64,000 nucleotides of DNA from Flavobacterium sp. M31R6 (GTDB lineage: Bacteria > Bacteroidota > Bacteroidia > Flavobacteriales > Flavobacteriaceae): contig NZ_CP054141.1 in assembly GCF_013284035.1 (NCBI RefSeq), positions 2,976,001-3,040,000 of the forward strand, in the 5' to 3' direction. The notes beneath the pieces were generated by a model. The model was not told the origin of the DNA, did no database searches, and saw nothing but the letters and a program-made list of their open reading frames with translations. Below are positions 36,016 through 44,693 of this stretch, in pieces; positions within the stretch are counted from its first letter, which is position 1; each line of letters starts with the position of its first letter. The position numbers were made by a program, and so were the translations under genes.

Positions 36016-36825
36016 ATGGAAAAATTTAAAGTAGATTCCAAATTAGAAATTTTATTTAAAAACGAAGAATGGCAAATAATTTCGAACGGAATACCTTTGG
36101 AAACTAGCACTAAAAATTTATTTAAGTATTATTCCTTAACGGAATTTAATATTGATGCACTTGAAAACAACTATTTCTATTTAAGTAATCCAAAAGATTT
36201 TAATGACCCTTTTGATTGCAGTAGAAATCTAATTATCGAAAATCAAAAGGAGCTCTCTGATTGGCAATATGTAGAATCATTAAATAACAATTCAAAAGTT
36301 GGAATTACTTGTTTTTCAAAGAATGGGCTAGAACCATTGATGTGGAGCCACTATGCAAATTCATATAGAGGATTTTGTATAAAGTTAAAACCTAAATTTG
36401 TTAACTCGGCAAATGAAGAATTAATAAAACTAAAGCGGGTAATTTATTCTAACGACCCAAAGGCTATTTCAACACAGTCAAAATTTTCAAAATATTATCA
36501 GCTAATTGTAAAGCTGGAAAATTGGAGCTATGAAGAGGAATGGAGATTACTTTTTAAGAATCCTATAAGCGTTTTAAATAAGTTTTACTATAATGAGGAT
36601 TCTATAGAAGAGATTTCGGTTGGATATCAATTTTTTGATGTAAGAACTGAAGCTGAAAGAAAATTAAAGGAGCGTTTTTTTAAATTAAGAGAAGGAAAAT
36701 TTAAGAATATTCCGTTATACACTGTCGGACCATATCAAACAAAACTTGAATTACAGAAATTATCACTAATAAAAGGTACCGTTGATGATGGTTTAGAAAA
36801 AATTGCACATTTGTTTAAAAAATAA
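36016..36825 (+). CDS. DUF2971 domain protein
   Basis: 269 residues, no signal or membrane segment. The DUF2971 pattern is clear: YYSLTEFNIDALENNYFYLSNPKDFNDPFDC (quoted in two parts: YYSLTEFNIDALENNYFYLS, NPKDFNDPFDC; about 36-66), then ITCFSKNGLEPLMWSHYANS (about 99-118), GFCIKLKP and WSYEEEWRLLF (about 176-186). The conserved Cys, Ser, Trp-His and Glu-Glu-Trp positions suggest an enzyme or nucleic-acid-linked function, but none is established to my knowledge. Such genes are often in variable regions, as here, between repeat elements. Confidence 0.85.
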   Translation: MEKFKVDSKLEILFKNEEWQIISNGIPLETSTKNLFKYYSLTEFNIDALENNYFYLSNPKDFNDPFDCSRNLIIENQKELSDWQYVESLNNNSKVGITCFSKNGLEPLMWSHYANSYRGFCIKLKPKFVNSANEELIKLKRVIYSNDPKAISTQSKFSKYYQLIVKLENWSYEEEWRLLFKNPISVLNKFYYNEDSIEEISVGYQFFDVRTEAERKLKERFFKLREGKFKNIPLYTVGPYQTKLELQKLSLIKGTVDDGLEKIAHLFKK

Positions 36826-36956
36826 ATTGTAACTAACACGCTTCTCTAGTCATTTACAAACCTCGATAGCGGATTTGCAATCCGTGTCCTCTCTAACTTA
36901 TTTTTTTGTTATTTTCTTTTTGATGCTTGTTACAAAAAAACCCAATGCCGGCTCAT

Positions 36957-37025
36957 TAGCCCTGATGGAAGCGGTATCCCTTCCCGTCTTTTTTAGACGG
37001 GAAGGAATATACGCGGACAGCAGGA
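36957..37025 (-). repeat. Conserved-arm / variable-hairpin repeat, copy C
   Basis: Read on the minus strand: left arm ATTCCTGCTGTCCGCG, then a perfect 11-bp hairpin (36979-36989 with 36995-37005, 5-nt loop) and the right arm GGATACCGCTTCCATCAGGG CTA. The arms match copies A, B and D; the hairpin does not. It ends 47 bp after the stop of the transporter gene at 37072, so it would be in that gene's 3' untranslated region. Confidence 0.75.
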
Positions 37026-37071
37026 ATCCATCATTCTGATAAAGCCTAATCTTTCGCTCCTGAAACTTAAA

Positions 37072-37926
37072 TTACTTCAACTGGGAAATCACTATAAAAA
37101 CTACTGCAATCAAGGCCAGCAAAAGACCTGTTATATTCAGCTTGGTTACTTTTTCCTTGAAAATAAAAATCCCCACAAGACTGCCAATCATAATAACTCC
37201 CATATTCATACCGGCAAAAACGGTAGAAGGATTTTCGGCAAATGCTTGATGCGCTTTTAGATAAAACAGGATGTTCCCAAAATTAAAAATCCCAACCAAA
37301 CCTCCAAAAATAATGCTCTTGAAATCGATTTTGGTCTTTTTAAAAAGTATTTCATAAGCATTAAAAAGTATCATTATAACAAGCGCTATCGAGAAAAGAA
37401 CAAATAACGAACTCGTAAAAGGCAGTGTAGAAGTCAATGCAATTTGTTTAAAAAGAAGGTCAATCACTCCAAAACCAAGTAATACAAGTGTTGGGTAAAT
37501 CCATTTGTTCTCTTTGTTTTCGGTGGGTTTATCCAAAATAAGGATGATTGCCGGAAATCCAAACAAAAGAGCCGTCAGTTTAAGTCCGCTGAATTGCTCT
37601 CCAAAAAACAACCAGGCTCCTAAAATGGAGATAATCAGTGATAATCGTTGAGCAACATCGGTTTTTACGATGCCCATATGTTTTATGGAAGTCGCCAGAA
37701 AAAGAAATACAACAGGCAACAAAATACCCAATGAAATGAATATTCCCCAAGGCGAAGAAGCGTCCAAAACCGTTAAATCCGGGCTAAAAACCAAATAACA
37801 CAACGCTAAAGCAAATACATAATTATACCCCACAATTTGTGTAGCTGATACTTGATATTTGCGAGCAATTTTGAAAATAACACCTACAGTCACACTGCAA
37901 ATAACAGACAGAATAAGAAATAACAT
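37072..37926 (-). CDS. EamA/DMT-family transporter
   Basis: 284 residues with ten transmembrane helices in two five-helix halves, the drug/metabolite transporter layout. The second half ends in FAGMNMGVIMIGSLVGIFIF then KEKVTKLNITGLLLALIAVV, a typical EamA C-terminus. The substrate cannot be inferred. Monocistronic; the conserved-arm repeat C lies downstream. Confidence 0.87.
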   Translation of the reverse strand: MLFLILSVICSVTVGVIFKIARKYQVSATQIVGYNYVFALALCYLVFSPDLTVLDASSPWGIFISLGILLPVVFLFLATSIKHMGIVKTDVAQRLSLIISILGAWLFFGEQFSGLKLTALLFGFPAIILILDKPTENKENKWIYPTLVLLGFGVIDLLFKQIALTSTLPFTSSLFVLFSIALVIMILFNAYEILFKKTKIDFKSIIFGGLVGIFNFGNILFYLKAHQAFAENPSTVFAGMNMGVIMIGSLVGIFIFKEKVTKLNITGLLLALIAVVFIVISQLK

Positions 37927-38008
37927 AGTTCTATTTTTATTCCTGCAAAAATACTATTAAAACCTAGAATGCACATTAAATTCTCAAACCAAACATCTTT
38001 TAAATTTT

Positions 38009-38108
38009 ACCGCAGATTCGCAGATTAATTTCTTGAAAATTAAATTTTCTAATTTCAAAGAAATCAATTTATTGAATAGGTATTCATTAAAATCTGCGAA
38101 TCTGCGGT
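38009..38108. repeat. 100-bp palindromic repeat with 18-bp ends, copy 1
   Basis: ACCGCAGATTCGCAGATT (38009-38026) and its exact complement (38091-38108) enclose 64 bp of AT-rich sequence. Each arm is a doubled GCAGATT unit. A second copy with the same ends lies at 40862-40993. It sits in the 329-bp gap between the EamA gene and porX; the rest of that gap shows no gene. Confidence 0.8.
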
Positions 38109-38255
38109 TATTCTTTATACTCTTGTCTTTAACTAGAATTAAATTCAGCTCCTATCAACAAATATGGCTACACCGAATTATTTTTAATCAATTTTATACT
38201 ATTTTTAATATTATTTAAGTTCTATAAAACTAAATTGCACTAAAATAAATTGAAT

Positions 38256-39809
38256 ATGGAGAACATAAAAATACTTTGGGTTGATGATGAAATCGATTTG
38301 CTCAAACCACATATATTATTTCTGGAGAAAAAAAACTATAGCGTTACTACTTGCAATAATGGTCGTGATGCCATAGATATTTTTGACGAAAACAATTTTG
38401 ACATTGTTTTTCTTGATGAAAATATGCCCGGAATGAGCGGTTTGGAAACATTGTCTGAGATGAAAGAGAAAAAATCTTCTATTCCGATGATAATGATTAC
38501 CAAAAGTGAAGAAGAATATATAATGGAAGAAGCTATTGGTTCCAAAATCGCCGATTACCTTATCAAACCAGTAAATCCTAATCAGATTTTGTTGAGTTTG
38601 AAAAAAAACTTAGACCATTCCAGATTGATTTCGCAAAAAACGACTTTGGATTACCAAAAAGAGTTCCGAAAAATCACGATGGAAATGGCAATGGTCAACT
38701 CCTATGAAGATTGGGTGGAATTATACAAAAAACTTATTTTTTGGGAACTTGAATTGGAAAACATCGATGACCAAGGAATGATTGAAATTCTGGAATCCCA
38801 AAAAGTCGAAGCTAATTCTCAATTCGGAAAATACATTGAACGCAATTATGAAGATTGGTTTGCACCAAAAGCGGACAAACCGATTCAATCCCATAATTTA
38901 TTCAAAGAATTGGTCGTACCTGAGATTCTTAAAAAAGACAGGCCCGTACTTTTTGTTGTAATTGACAATTTACGCTATGACCAATGGAAATCATTTGAAA
39001 GCGTTGTTGGCAATTACTACAAACTCGAAAAAGAAGTTCCTTATTTCTCTATACTTCCTACGGCTACGCAATATGCCAGAAATGCTATTTTCTCTGGATT
39101 AACTCCTCTTGAAATGGAAAAACAGTTTCCACAGTATTGGAAAAATGACCCGGAAGAAGGAGGTAAAAACCTTTATGAAGCCGAATTTCTAACGGCTCAA
39201 ATTAAAAGACTCAGACTCGATTTAAAAGAAGATTATTTCAAAATCACCAATTTGGCCGGCGGAAAAAAACTAGCTGAAAGCTTTAAATCCCTAAAAGATA
39301 ATGATCTTGTAACTGTGGTTTATAATTTTGTTGATATGCTTTCACACGCCAAAACCGAAATGGATGTGGTCAAAGAACTGGCTTCTGATGATAAAGCGTA
39401 TCGTTCGTTGACTTTGAGTTGGTTCAAAAACTCGCCGTTGCTTGAAATTATTCAACAGGCACAAAAATTAGGATTCAAATTAATCCTAACTACCGATCAC
39501 GGAACTATCAATGTAAAAAACCCATCAAAAGTGGTAGGTGACAAAAACACCAGTTTGAATTTGCGTTACAAAACAGGACGAAGTTTGACTTACGAACAAA
39601 AGGATGTTTATGCCGTAAAAGAGCCAAAACTTATTGGTTTGCCTGCAATAAATATGAGTAGTTCGTATATTTTTGCAAAAAATGATTTGTTTTTGGCTTA
39701 TGTAAACAACTACAATCATTACGTGAGTTATTACAAAAACACCTATCAGCACGGTGGAATCTCATTGGAAGAAATGATTATTCCTTTTCTGGTTTTCAAT
39801 CCAAAATAA
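38256..39809 (+). CDS. porX: PorX: receiver and PglZ-domain regulator of type IX secretion
   Basis: 517 residues. N-terminal CheY-like receiver with acidic VDDE and the phospho-acceptor Asp54 in IVFLDENMPGMSG, then a helical linker and a C-terminal alkaline-phosphatase-superfamily PglZ domain (about 200-510; PVLFVVIDNLRYDQW, ILPTATQYARNAIFSG, LTTDHGTI, HGGISLEEMI). This combination is PorX, which with PorY controls type IX secretion in Porphyromonas and Flavobacterium. The ATG at 38256 is used rather than a TTG two codons upstream. Its presence implies the organism has a type IX system; no other T9SS gene is in the window. Confidence 0.92.
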   Translation: MENIKILWVDDEIDLLKPHILFLEKKNYSVTTCNNGRDAIDIFDENNFDIVFLDENMPGMSGLETLSEMKEKKSSIPMIMITKSEEEYIMEEAIGSKIADYLIKPVNPNQILLSLKKNLDHSRLISQKTTLDYQKEFRKITMEMAMVNSYEDWVELYKKLIFWELELENIDDQGMIEILESQKVEANSQFGKYIERNYEDWFAPKADKPIQSHNLFKELVVPEILKKDRPVLFVVIDNLRYDQWKSFESVVGNYYKLEKEVPYFSILPTATQYARNAIFSGLTPLEMEKQFPQYWKNDPEEGGKNLYEAEFLTAQIKRLRLDLKEDYFKITNLAGGKKLAESFKSLKDNDLVTVVYNFVDMLSHAKTEMDVVKELASDDKAYRSLTLSWFKNSPLLEIIQQAQKLGFKLILTTDHGTINVKNPSKVVGDKNTSLNLRYKTGRSLTYEQKDVYAVKEPKLIGLPAINMSSSYIFAKNDLFLAYVNNYNHYVSYYKNTYQHGGISLEEMIIPFLVFNPK

Positions 39810-39909
39810 AAAGAGAAGGCAGTTTTCAGTTTTTAGTTAGCAGTTATTATGCTGATGAAAAAATTGAAAACTGCATTTAAAACTATAATTCATAACTGAA
39901 TACAAAAGA

Positions 39910-40317
39910 ATGACTATCACATTTTCTATTGAACAACTTCCAGAAGTTGCTCAACAAATTTTAGATCAAAACCCCAATAAAGTAATCCTTTTCAATGGAG
40001 ATATGGGCGTTGGTAAAACAACATTAATCAAACAGCTTTGTAAAACATTGGGCGTAAATGATGCAACCAGCAGTCCTACGTTTTCTTTGGTGAATGAATA
40101 CCAAACAGACAATAATCAAACGGTTTATCATTTTGATTTTTACAGATTAAACAAAGAAACGGAAGCATTGGATATGGGTGTAGATGATTATTTATATTCC
40201 GGAAATTGGTGTTTTATCGAATGGTCTGAAAAAATTGAGAATTTGATTCCACTACAACATACTGTAATTACAATCGAATTACTTCCAAATGGTGAGCGTT
40301 TATTAGAATTAAAGTAA
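39910..40317 (+). CDS. tsaE: tRNA threonylcarbamoyladenosine synthesis ATPase TsaE
   Basis: 135 residues. P-loop NGDMGVGKTTLIKQLC (about 29-44), switch region SSPTFSLVNEY (about 57-67), HFDFYRL (about 75-81) and CFIEWSEKI (about 101-109) are the TsaE signature. It cycles the TsaBD complex that makes t6A37 in ANN-decoding tRNAs. It follows porX by 100 bp and precedes the GNAT gene by 7 bp. Length normal. Confidence 0.93.
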   Translation: MTITFSIEQLPEVAQQILDQNPNKVILFNGDMGVGKTTLIKQLCKTLGVNDATSSPTFSLVNEYQTDNNQTVYHFDFYRLNKETEALDMGVDDYLYSGNWCFIEWSEKIENLIPLQHTVITIELLPNGERLLELK

Positions 40318-40324
40318 TTGAATA

Positions 40325-40801
40325 ATGAGTTTAGATACCAATAAAGTCGAAATCATCCCTTTTTCAATTGAATTAAAGGAGCCAATCAAAACCTTAAATT
40401 TAGAATGGCTTCATAAATATTTTAAGGTTGAACCTAAAGATGAAAAGGTATTATCCGATCCTCAAGGTGAAATAATAGACAAAGGCGGAATGATTTTTTA
40501 TGCCCGATACAACAATAAAATTGTGGGTACTGTTTCTTTATTAAAAATAGATGATGCCACATTTGAATTAACAAAAATGGCTGTTTCTGATGGAAATCAA
40601 GGATTAGGCATTGGTAAAAAACTGATGGAACATTGTTTGAATGAGGCAAAAGAAAAAGGAATTCAAAAATTGATTCTATATTCCAATCGAAAATTACTTC
40701 CTGCAATACATTTATATGAAAATTTTGGTTTTACTGAAATTCCTGTAGAAGAAGGTGTTTACGAAAGAGCCGATATCAAAATGGAGAAAATATTATCTTA
40801 A
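40325..40801 (+). CDS. GNAT-family N-acetyltransferase
   Basis: 158 residues with the acetyl-CoA binding motif VSDGNQGLGIGKKLMEHCLN (about 95-114, Q/RxxGxG/A) and the C-terminal LPAIHLYENFGFTEI (about 124-138). The substrate is unknown. Only 7 bp after tsaE, so co-transcribed, and possibly analogous to the RimI-like acetyltransferases often near t6A genes; that is suggestive only, since the N-terminus differs from RimI. Confidence 0.88.
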   Translation: MSLDTNKVEIIPFSIELKEPIKTLNLEWLHKYFKVEPKDEKVLSDPQGEIIDKGGMIFYARYNNKIVGTVSLLKIDDATFELTKMAVSDGNQGLGIGKKLMEHCLNEAKEKGIQKLILYSNRKLLPAIHLYENFGFTEIPVEEGVYERADIKMEKILS

Positions 40802-40861
40802 TTCTGTTGTTTTTTGATAATTTAATTAGATGCTAGAGCAAACTCATAAGCAAAAAAACTG

Positions 40862-40993
40862 ACCGCAGATTCGCTGATTTATTTTTTTAAAAAAAATAGA
40901 ATTTTCTTATTTTATAAAAACTAATTTGCGCTAATTTTGCTGAAAGCGGTTAATTCATAATGAATTTTACATTAGAATCTGCGAATCTGCGGT
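40862..40993. repeat. Palindromic repeat with 18-bp ends, copy 2
   Basis: ACCGCAGATTCGCTGATT (40862-40879) and AATCTGCGAATCTGCGGT (40976-40993) are inverted with one mismatch and match the ends of the copy at 38009-38108. The 96-bp interior differs from that of copy 1. It lies between the GNAT gene and ald. Confidence 0.8.
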
Positions 40994-41077
40994 AAAAAAC
41001 TCATATGCTTGCCCTGAATTAGGTACTACTAAAAGATAATACTTTGAATCTTTTTTGTAAATTGTACCACTAATTTC

Positions 41078-42280
41078 ATGCCATCAATGTCTATAAGTCC
41101 ATTCACAAAAGAACAATTACTGCCTCAGGAAGAAAAACTAGAAATAGCTAGACATAAAAGCCAACTTTTTATAGGAATTCCAAAAGAGACCAGTTATCAA
41201 GAAAGACGCATTTGCCTTACACCTGATGCCGTGAATTCCCTTACCTATCAAGGACATAGAGTAATGATTGAAGCTGGAGCTGGTGTAAGTTCCAGTTACA
41301 CTGACAAAGAATATAGCGAAGCCGGTGCCGAAATTACCCAAGACACAAAAAAAGTTTTTGGTTGCCCAATGCTTTTAAAAGTAGAGCCGCCAACAGTCGC
41401 CGAAATCGAAATGATGAATCCAAAAACAATTGTTTTATCTGCGATTCAATTAAAAACCAGAAAAAAATCATACTTCGAAGCTTTATCCCGAAAAAAAATA
41501 ACAGCACTTGCTTTTGAATACCTAAAAGATACTGATGGCTCCTACCCTGCCGTAAAATCATTGAGCGAGATTGCAGGAACTGCTTCCATACTGATCGCTG
41601 CCGAATTAATGATTACCAATGAATTCGGAAAAGGGTTATTATTCGGAAACATTACTGGAGTTGCCCCAACCGAAGTGGTAATACTTGGAGCTGGTACAGC
41701 CGGAGAATTTGCCGCCAGAACTGCTATCGGACTTGGAGCGAGCGTTAAAGTTTTTGACAATTCGATAACCAAACTTCGTCGTTTACAAAACAACTTAAAT
41801 CAACGCATTTTCACATCTACCATTCAGCAAAAAGCATTACTCAAAGCTTTAAGACGCTGTGATGTAGCTATTGGTGCTATGCGAGGTGCAGAACGATGCC
41901 CGGTTGTAGTGAGTGAAACCATGGTCGAACACATGAAAAAAGGCGCCGTAATCGTTGATATCAGTATTGACACGGGAGGTTGTTTCGAGACATCCGAAGT
42001 TACAACCCACGAAAAACCTACTTTTATAAAGAATAATGTTTTGCACTATTGTGTGCCTAATATTCCTTCCCGTTACTCTAAAACAGCTTCGCTTTCCATA
42101 AGCAACATTATCACTCCCTATTTATTGCAAATTGCAGAAGATGGTGGTATCGAAAGCGCTATACGCTGTAATGCAGGCCTAAAAAACGGTATTTATTTGT
42201 ATCACGGAATACTAACCAACAAAGCCATTGGCGATTGGTTTGATTTACCTGATAACGATATTAATTTAATTGTTTTTTAA
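41078..42280 (+). CDS. ald: Alanine dehydrogenase
   Basis: NAD-dependent interconversion of alanine and pyruvate. 400 residues. N-terminal IGIPKETSYQERRICLTPDA (about 33-52; catalytic Lys/His region follows), Rossmann motif VVILGAGTAGEFAARTAIGL (about 203-222) and AVIVDISIDTGGCFETS (about 288-304) are the AlaDH/PNT signature. It is about 30 residues longer at the N-terminus than the shortest family members; ATG at 41087 (MSISPF) is an alternative start. The short membrane-anchored gene downstream usually accompanies it in flavobacteria as far as I recall. Confidence 0.92.
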   Translation: MPSMSISPFTKEQLLPQEEKLEIARHKSQLFIGIPKETSYQERRICLTPDAVNSLTYQGHRVMIEAGAGVSSSYTDKEYSEAGAEITQDTKKVFGCPMLLKVEPPTVAEIEMMNPKTIVLSAIQLKTRKKSYFEALSRKKITALAFEYLKDTDGSYPAVKSLSEIAGTASILIAAELMITNEFGKGLLFGNITGVAPTEVVILGAGTAGEFAARTAIGLGASVKVFDNSITKLRRLQNNLNQRIFTSTIQQKALLKALRRCDVAIGAMRGAERCPVVVSETMVEHMKKGAVIVDISIDTGGCFETSEVTTHEKPTFIKNNVLHYCVPNIPSRYSKTASLSISNIITPYLLQIAEDGGIESAIRCNAGLKNGIYLYHGILTNKAIGDWFDLPDNDINLIVF

Positions 42281-42406
42281 CTAAACTTTCCCATACCTTT
42301 GCGCAAAAATTAAAATATGAAATGAGCATACATTTCAATAGGTTGTTAACACCAATAGTAACTATGCGAATTACATATTACCAATAAAAAACAATAAATA
42401 TTAAAT

Positions 42407-42781
42407 ATGAATTTCATACAACGTTTTGCTTACTATCTAGTAGGTTTGATAATGGGTTTATTTGTAGTTGCAGCAATATTCAGCGGAAAAGATACTCGTT
42501 GTAATTATTTCCCAAATGCCAGAGTTTTGAAGGATTTAAGCAGTAAACCTTTTTTCTATTCTGATAAAGCTTCCCTTATTTTATCCCAAAAATGGATTGA
42601 CACTACCGATATTAAAAATACACTTAAACTTGGAGACGTCGATTTTGACCAAAGTAATGTTCCTTACAAAAAAGGAAAACTATACGTTATTGAAGGCAGA
42701 ACGAGAAAAAACCAAGAAATCATAATTAAAGTGATTAATTACGAGAACAAAGCGGTCCTAGAAGACATCAATAAAAAATAA
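42407..42781 (+). CDS. DUF4258-like small membrane-anchored protein
   Basis: 124 residues. One N-terminal transmembrane segment (about 9-27, YYLVGLIMGLFVVAAIF) then a soluble domain with KDTRCNYFPNARVLKDLSSK and YVIEGRTRKNQEIIIKVINY, which resembles DUF4258. No function known. It follows ald by 126 bp and ends in a clear terminator, so ald and this gene probably form a unit. Confidence 0.78.
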   Translation: MNFIQRFAYYLVGLIMGLFVVAAIFSGKDTRCNYFPNARVLKDLSSKPFFYSDKASLILSQKWIDTTDIKNTLKLGDVDFDQSNVPYKKGKLYVIEGRTRKNQEIIIKVINYENKAVLEDINKK

Positions 42782-42788
42782 GCATATC

Positions 42789-42818
42789 AAACTCTTCATC
42801 TCGAAGAGTTTTTTTTTG
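42789..42818 (+). terminator. Rho-independent terminator
   Basis: A 9-bp stem (AAACTCTTC with its complement, 5-nt loop 42798-42802) is followed by about nine T on the plus strand. It ends the ald / DUF4258-like unit. Confidence 0.88.
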
Positions 42819-42864
42819 CCCAAAAAATAGCAAGGAGCGAAAGAATTGGCTCTATCTATAAACA

Positions 42865-42960
42865 GGATTCCCGCTGTCCTTCCAATTCTTTTGGGAACTT
42901 TGTCAAAGTTTTGAACTTTGACAAAGTTCCCAAAAGAATATTCCCTCCCATCGGGGCTAA
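42865..42960 (+). repeat. Conserved-arm / variable-hairpin repeat, copy D, 26-bp stem
   Basis: The left arm GGATTCCCGCTGTCC (42865-42879) and right arm ATTCCCTCCCATCGGGGCTA (42940-42959) match copies A and C. Between them is a perfect 26-bp stem (42885-42910 with 42914-42939, 3-nt loop). The inner part of that stem, CTTTGTCAAAG...CTTTGACAAAG, occurs again identically at 52651-52679. No T run follows, so it is not a standard terminator. Confidence 0.8.
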
Positions 42961-43003
42961 AAAGCCAGCATAGTCTATTTTTGGAAACGCTACGAAATTG
43001 CAT

Positions 43004-43036
43004 AAAAAAACCATAATTCAAAATCTGAATTATGGT
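43004..43036 (-). terminator. Terminator of purC
   Basis: An 11-bp stem, ACCATAATTCA with its complement (43010-43020 with 43026-43036, 5-nt loop), is followed on the minus strand by seven T. It is 37 bp beyond the purC stop. Confidence 0.88.
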
Positions 43037-43072
43037 TTATATTTTTATCGCTATTTAGCGATTTGATTCTAA

Positions 43073-44026
43073 TTATCTTTGTGCCAAATAAGCCAAAACG
43101 TTTTTTTCAATTCTTTCATTAATATTCGAGATATCGGCTTTTACAAACTTCTCACCAAGAATATTTTCATACAACTCAATATATCTATCTGAAACAGTTT
43201 CGATATATTCATCAGTCATATTGGGAATTTGCTGTCCTTCCAATCCTTGAAAACCGTTTTGAATCAACCAACGTCTAACAAATTCTTTTGACAATTGTTT
43301 TTGCTCTTCCCCTTTATCTTGTCTTTCTTGATATCCTTCAGAATAGAAATAACGAGAAGAATCTGGAGTGTGAATTTCATCAATCAATACAATAACGCCG
43401 TCTTTGGTTTTTCCAAATTCGTATTTTGTATCCACCAAAATCAAACCACGACTTGCAGCAATTTCAGTCCCTCTTTTAAATAAAGCACGAGTGTATTTTT
43501 CTAACACTAAATAATCTTCTTCAGTAACGATTCCTTTTTCTAGAATAGCTTCTCTTGAAATATCGGCATCGTGTTCTCCGTTATCCGCTTTTGTAGTTGG
43601 TGTGATAATCGGTTCTGGAAACTTGTCATTTTCCTTCAAACCTTCAGCCATTGTCACTCCGCAAATTTGTCTTTTTCCAAGAGCATATTCACGAGCAGCA
43701 TGTCCCGAAAGATATCCACGAATCACCATTTCAACTTTAAACGGTTCACATAAATGACCAACAGCAACACTAGGATCTGGAGTGGCAATTAACCAATTTG
43801 GTACAATATCTTGAGTCAATTCCATGAATTTTGTTGCAATTTGGTTCAAAATTTGTCCCTTGTATGGAATTCCTTTTGGTAAAACTACATCAAATGCAGA
43901 TAGTCTGTCAGTAGCTATCATTACAAGTAAATCGTCATTGATATTATAAACTTCCCTTACTTTTCCGCGATACACTGATTTTTGATTCGGAAAATTAAAA
44001 TTGGTAGTGGTAATTGTATTGCTCAT
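43073..44026 (-). CDS. purC: SAICAR synthase
   Basis: ATP-dependent ligation of aspartate to CAIR in purine synthesis. 317 residues, the longer form found in Bacteroidetes and yeast rather than the 237-residue E. coli form. Motifs: [20 protein letters not shown] (about 19-38), [13 protein letters not shown] (about 38-50), [18 protein letters not shown] (about 96-113), [10 protein letters not shown] (about 196-205) and [12 protein letters not shown] (about 216-227). Monocistronic with its own terminator. Confidence 0.95.
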   Translation of the reverse strand: MSNTITTTNFNFPNQKSVYRGKVREVYNINDDLLVMIATDRLSAFDVVLPKGIPYKGQILNQIATKFMELTQDIVPNWLIATPDPSVAVGHLCEPFKVEMVIRGYLSGHAAREYALGKRQICGVTMAEGLKENDKFPEPIITPTTKADNGEHDADISREAILEKGIVTEEDYLVLEKYTRALFKRGTEIAASRGLILVDTKYEFGKTKDGVIVLIDEIHTPDSSRYFYSEGYQERQDKGEEQKQLSKEFVRRWLIQNGFQGLEGQQIPNMTDEYIETVSDRYIELYENILGEKFVKADISNINERIEKNVLAYLAQR

Positions 44027-44103
44027 TAGTAGTGTGTTGTTGTTATTTTTATGGATGCAAATTTAAAACTAATTAATAGAGAACGCAAGGAAAACCAAAA
44101 GTT

Positions 44104-44682
44104 CTATTTACAAGCCAAAAGCCCTTTTCCTGATGCTTTTATTGAAGCTTTGAGTGTGCTTAGTGTAGTCTCTTTTAAGATTTTTACCTTTTGAATTGGA
44201 ACTATATATATTTCACTCCCATCAGAATTGGGAATATTTACAACCGCATTTCCCTCTTCTTCATTCTGTTCTATCAAAAAACCGGGTTGCCAATAATCAC
44301 CAAATTGTATTAAAGCAGGAATGTCAGTTTCTATTTTCGGTTCATCGACCAACTGCTTTTTGGCCATTTCTTTATGTTTCTCATAACCTGGAATTACTTC
44401 TTTAAGTTTAGCATCTATGCCATCACTTATTTTTTGAAAAAATGCCAATCGTACCAAATAACCACATACATATACAAGTGCCAACAAAATTAATGCTCCG
44501 AAGAAATTGGCGGCATTCGGTCCTAATATTTTGTCAAAACCAATTATTTTGGCAATTCCACCTCCAAACTTAGCGAAGTAGCCAAAAACTTTTTTAACTA
44601 AGATCAATAAAATTAAAACAGGTAATAAAAATAAAATTCCTGAGATACAGTTTTGCTTAACTCTTTCAAAATAACTGGTCAT
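44104..44682 (-). CDS. DUF502 family membrane protein
   Basis: 192 residues. Two N-terminal transmembrane segments (about 13-36 ISGILFLLPVLILLILV and about 55-78 NFFGALILLALVYVCGYLVR) and a cytoplasmic or periplasmic domain with PGYEKHKEMAKK and QPGFLIEQNEEEGNAVVN. The layout matches DUF502, a family of unknown function. It follows the HAD phosphatase gene by 11 bp, so they are co-transcribed. Confidence 0.82.
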   Translation of the reverse strand: MTSYFERVKQNCISGILFLLPVLILLILVKKVFGYFAKFGGGIAKIIGFDKILGPNAANFFGALILLALVYVCGYLVRLAFFQKISDGIDAKLKEVIPGYEKHKEMAKKQLVDEPKIETDIPALIQFGDYWQPGFLIEQNEEEGNAVVNIPNSDGSEIYIVPIQKVKILKETTLSTLKASIKASGKGLLACK

Positions 44683-44693
44683 ATCTATTTATA

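Noticed and set aside
38256..39809. PglZ domain taken as part of a BREX phage-defence system
   Set aside because: The N-terminal receiver domain and total length match PorX, and no other BREX genes are present.
42885..42939. 26-bp perfect hairpin considered as a terminator
   Set aside because: There is no T run on either strand, a proper terminator for the upstream gene already lies at 42789-42818, and the hairpin sits inside conserved repeat arms.
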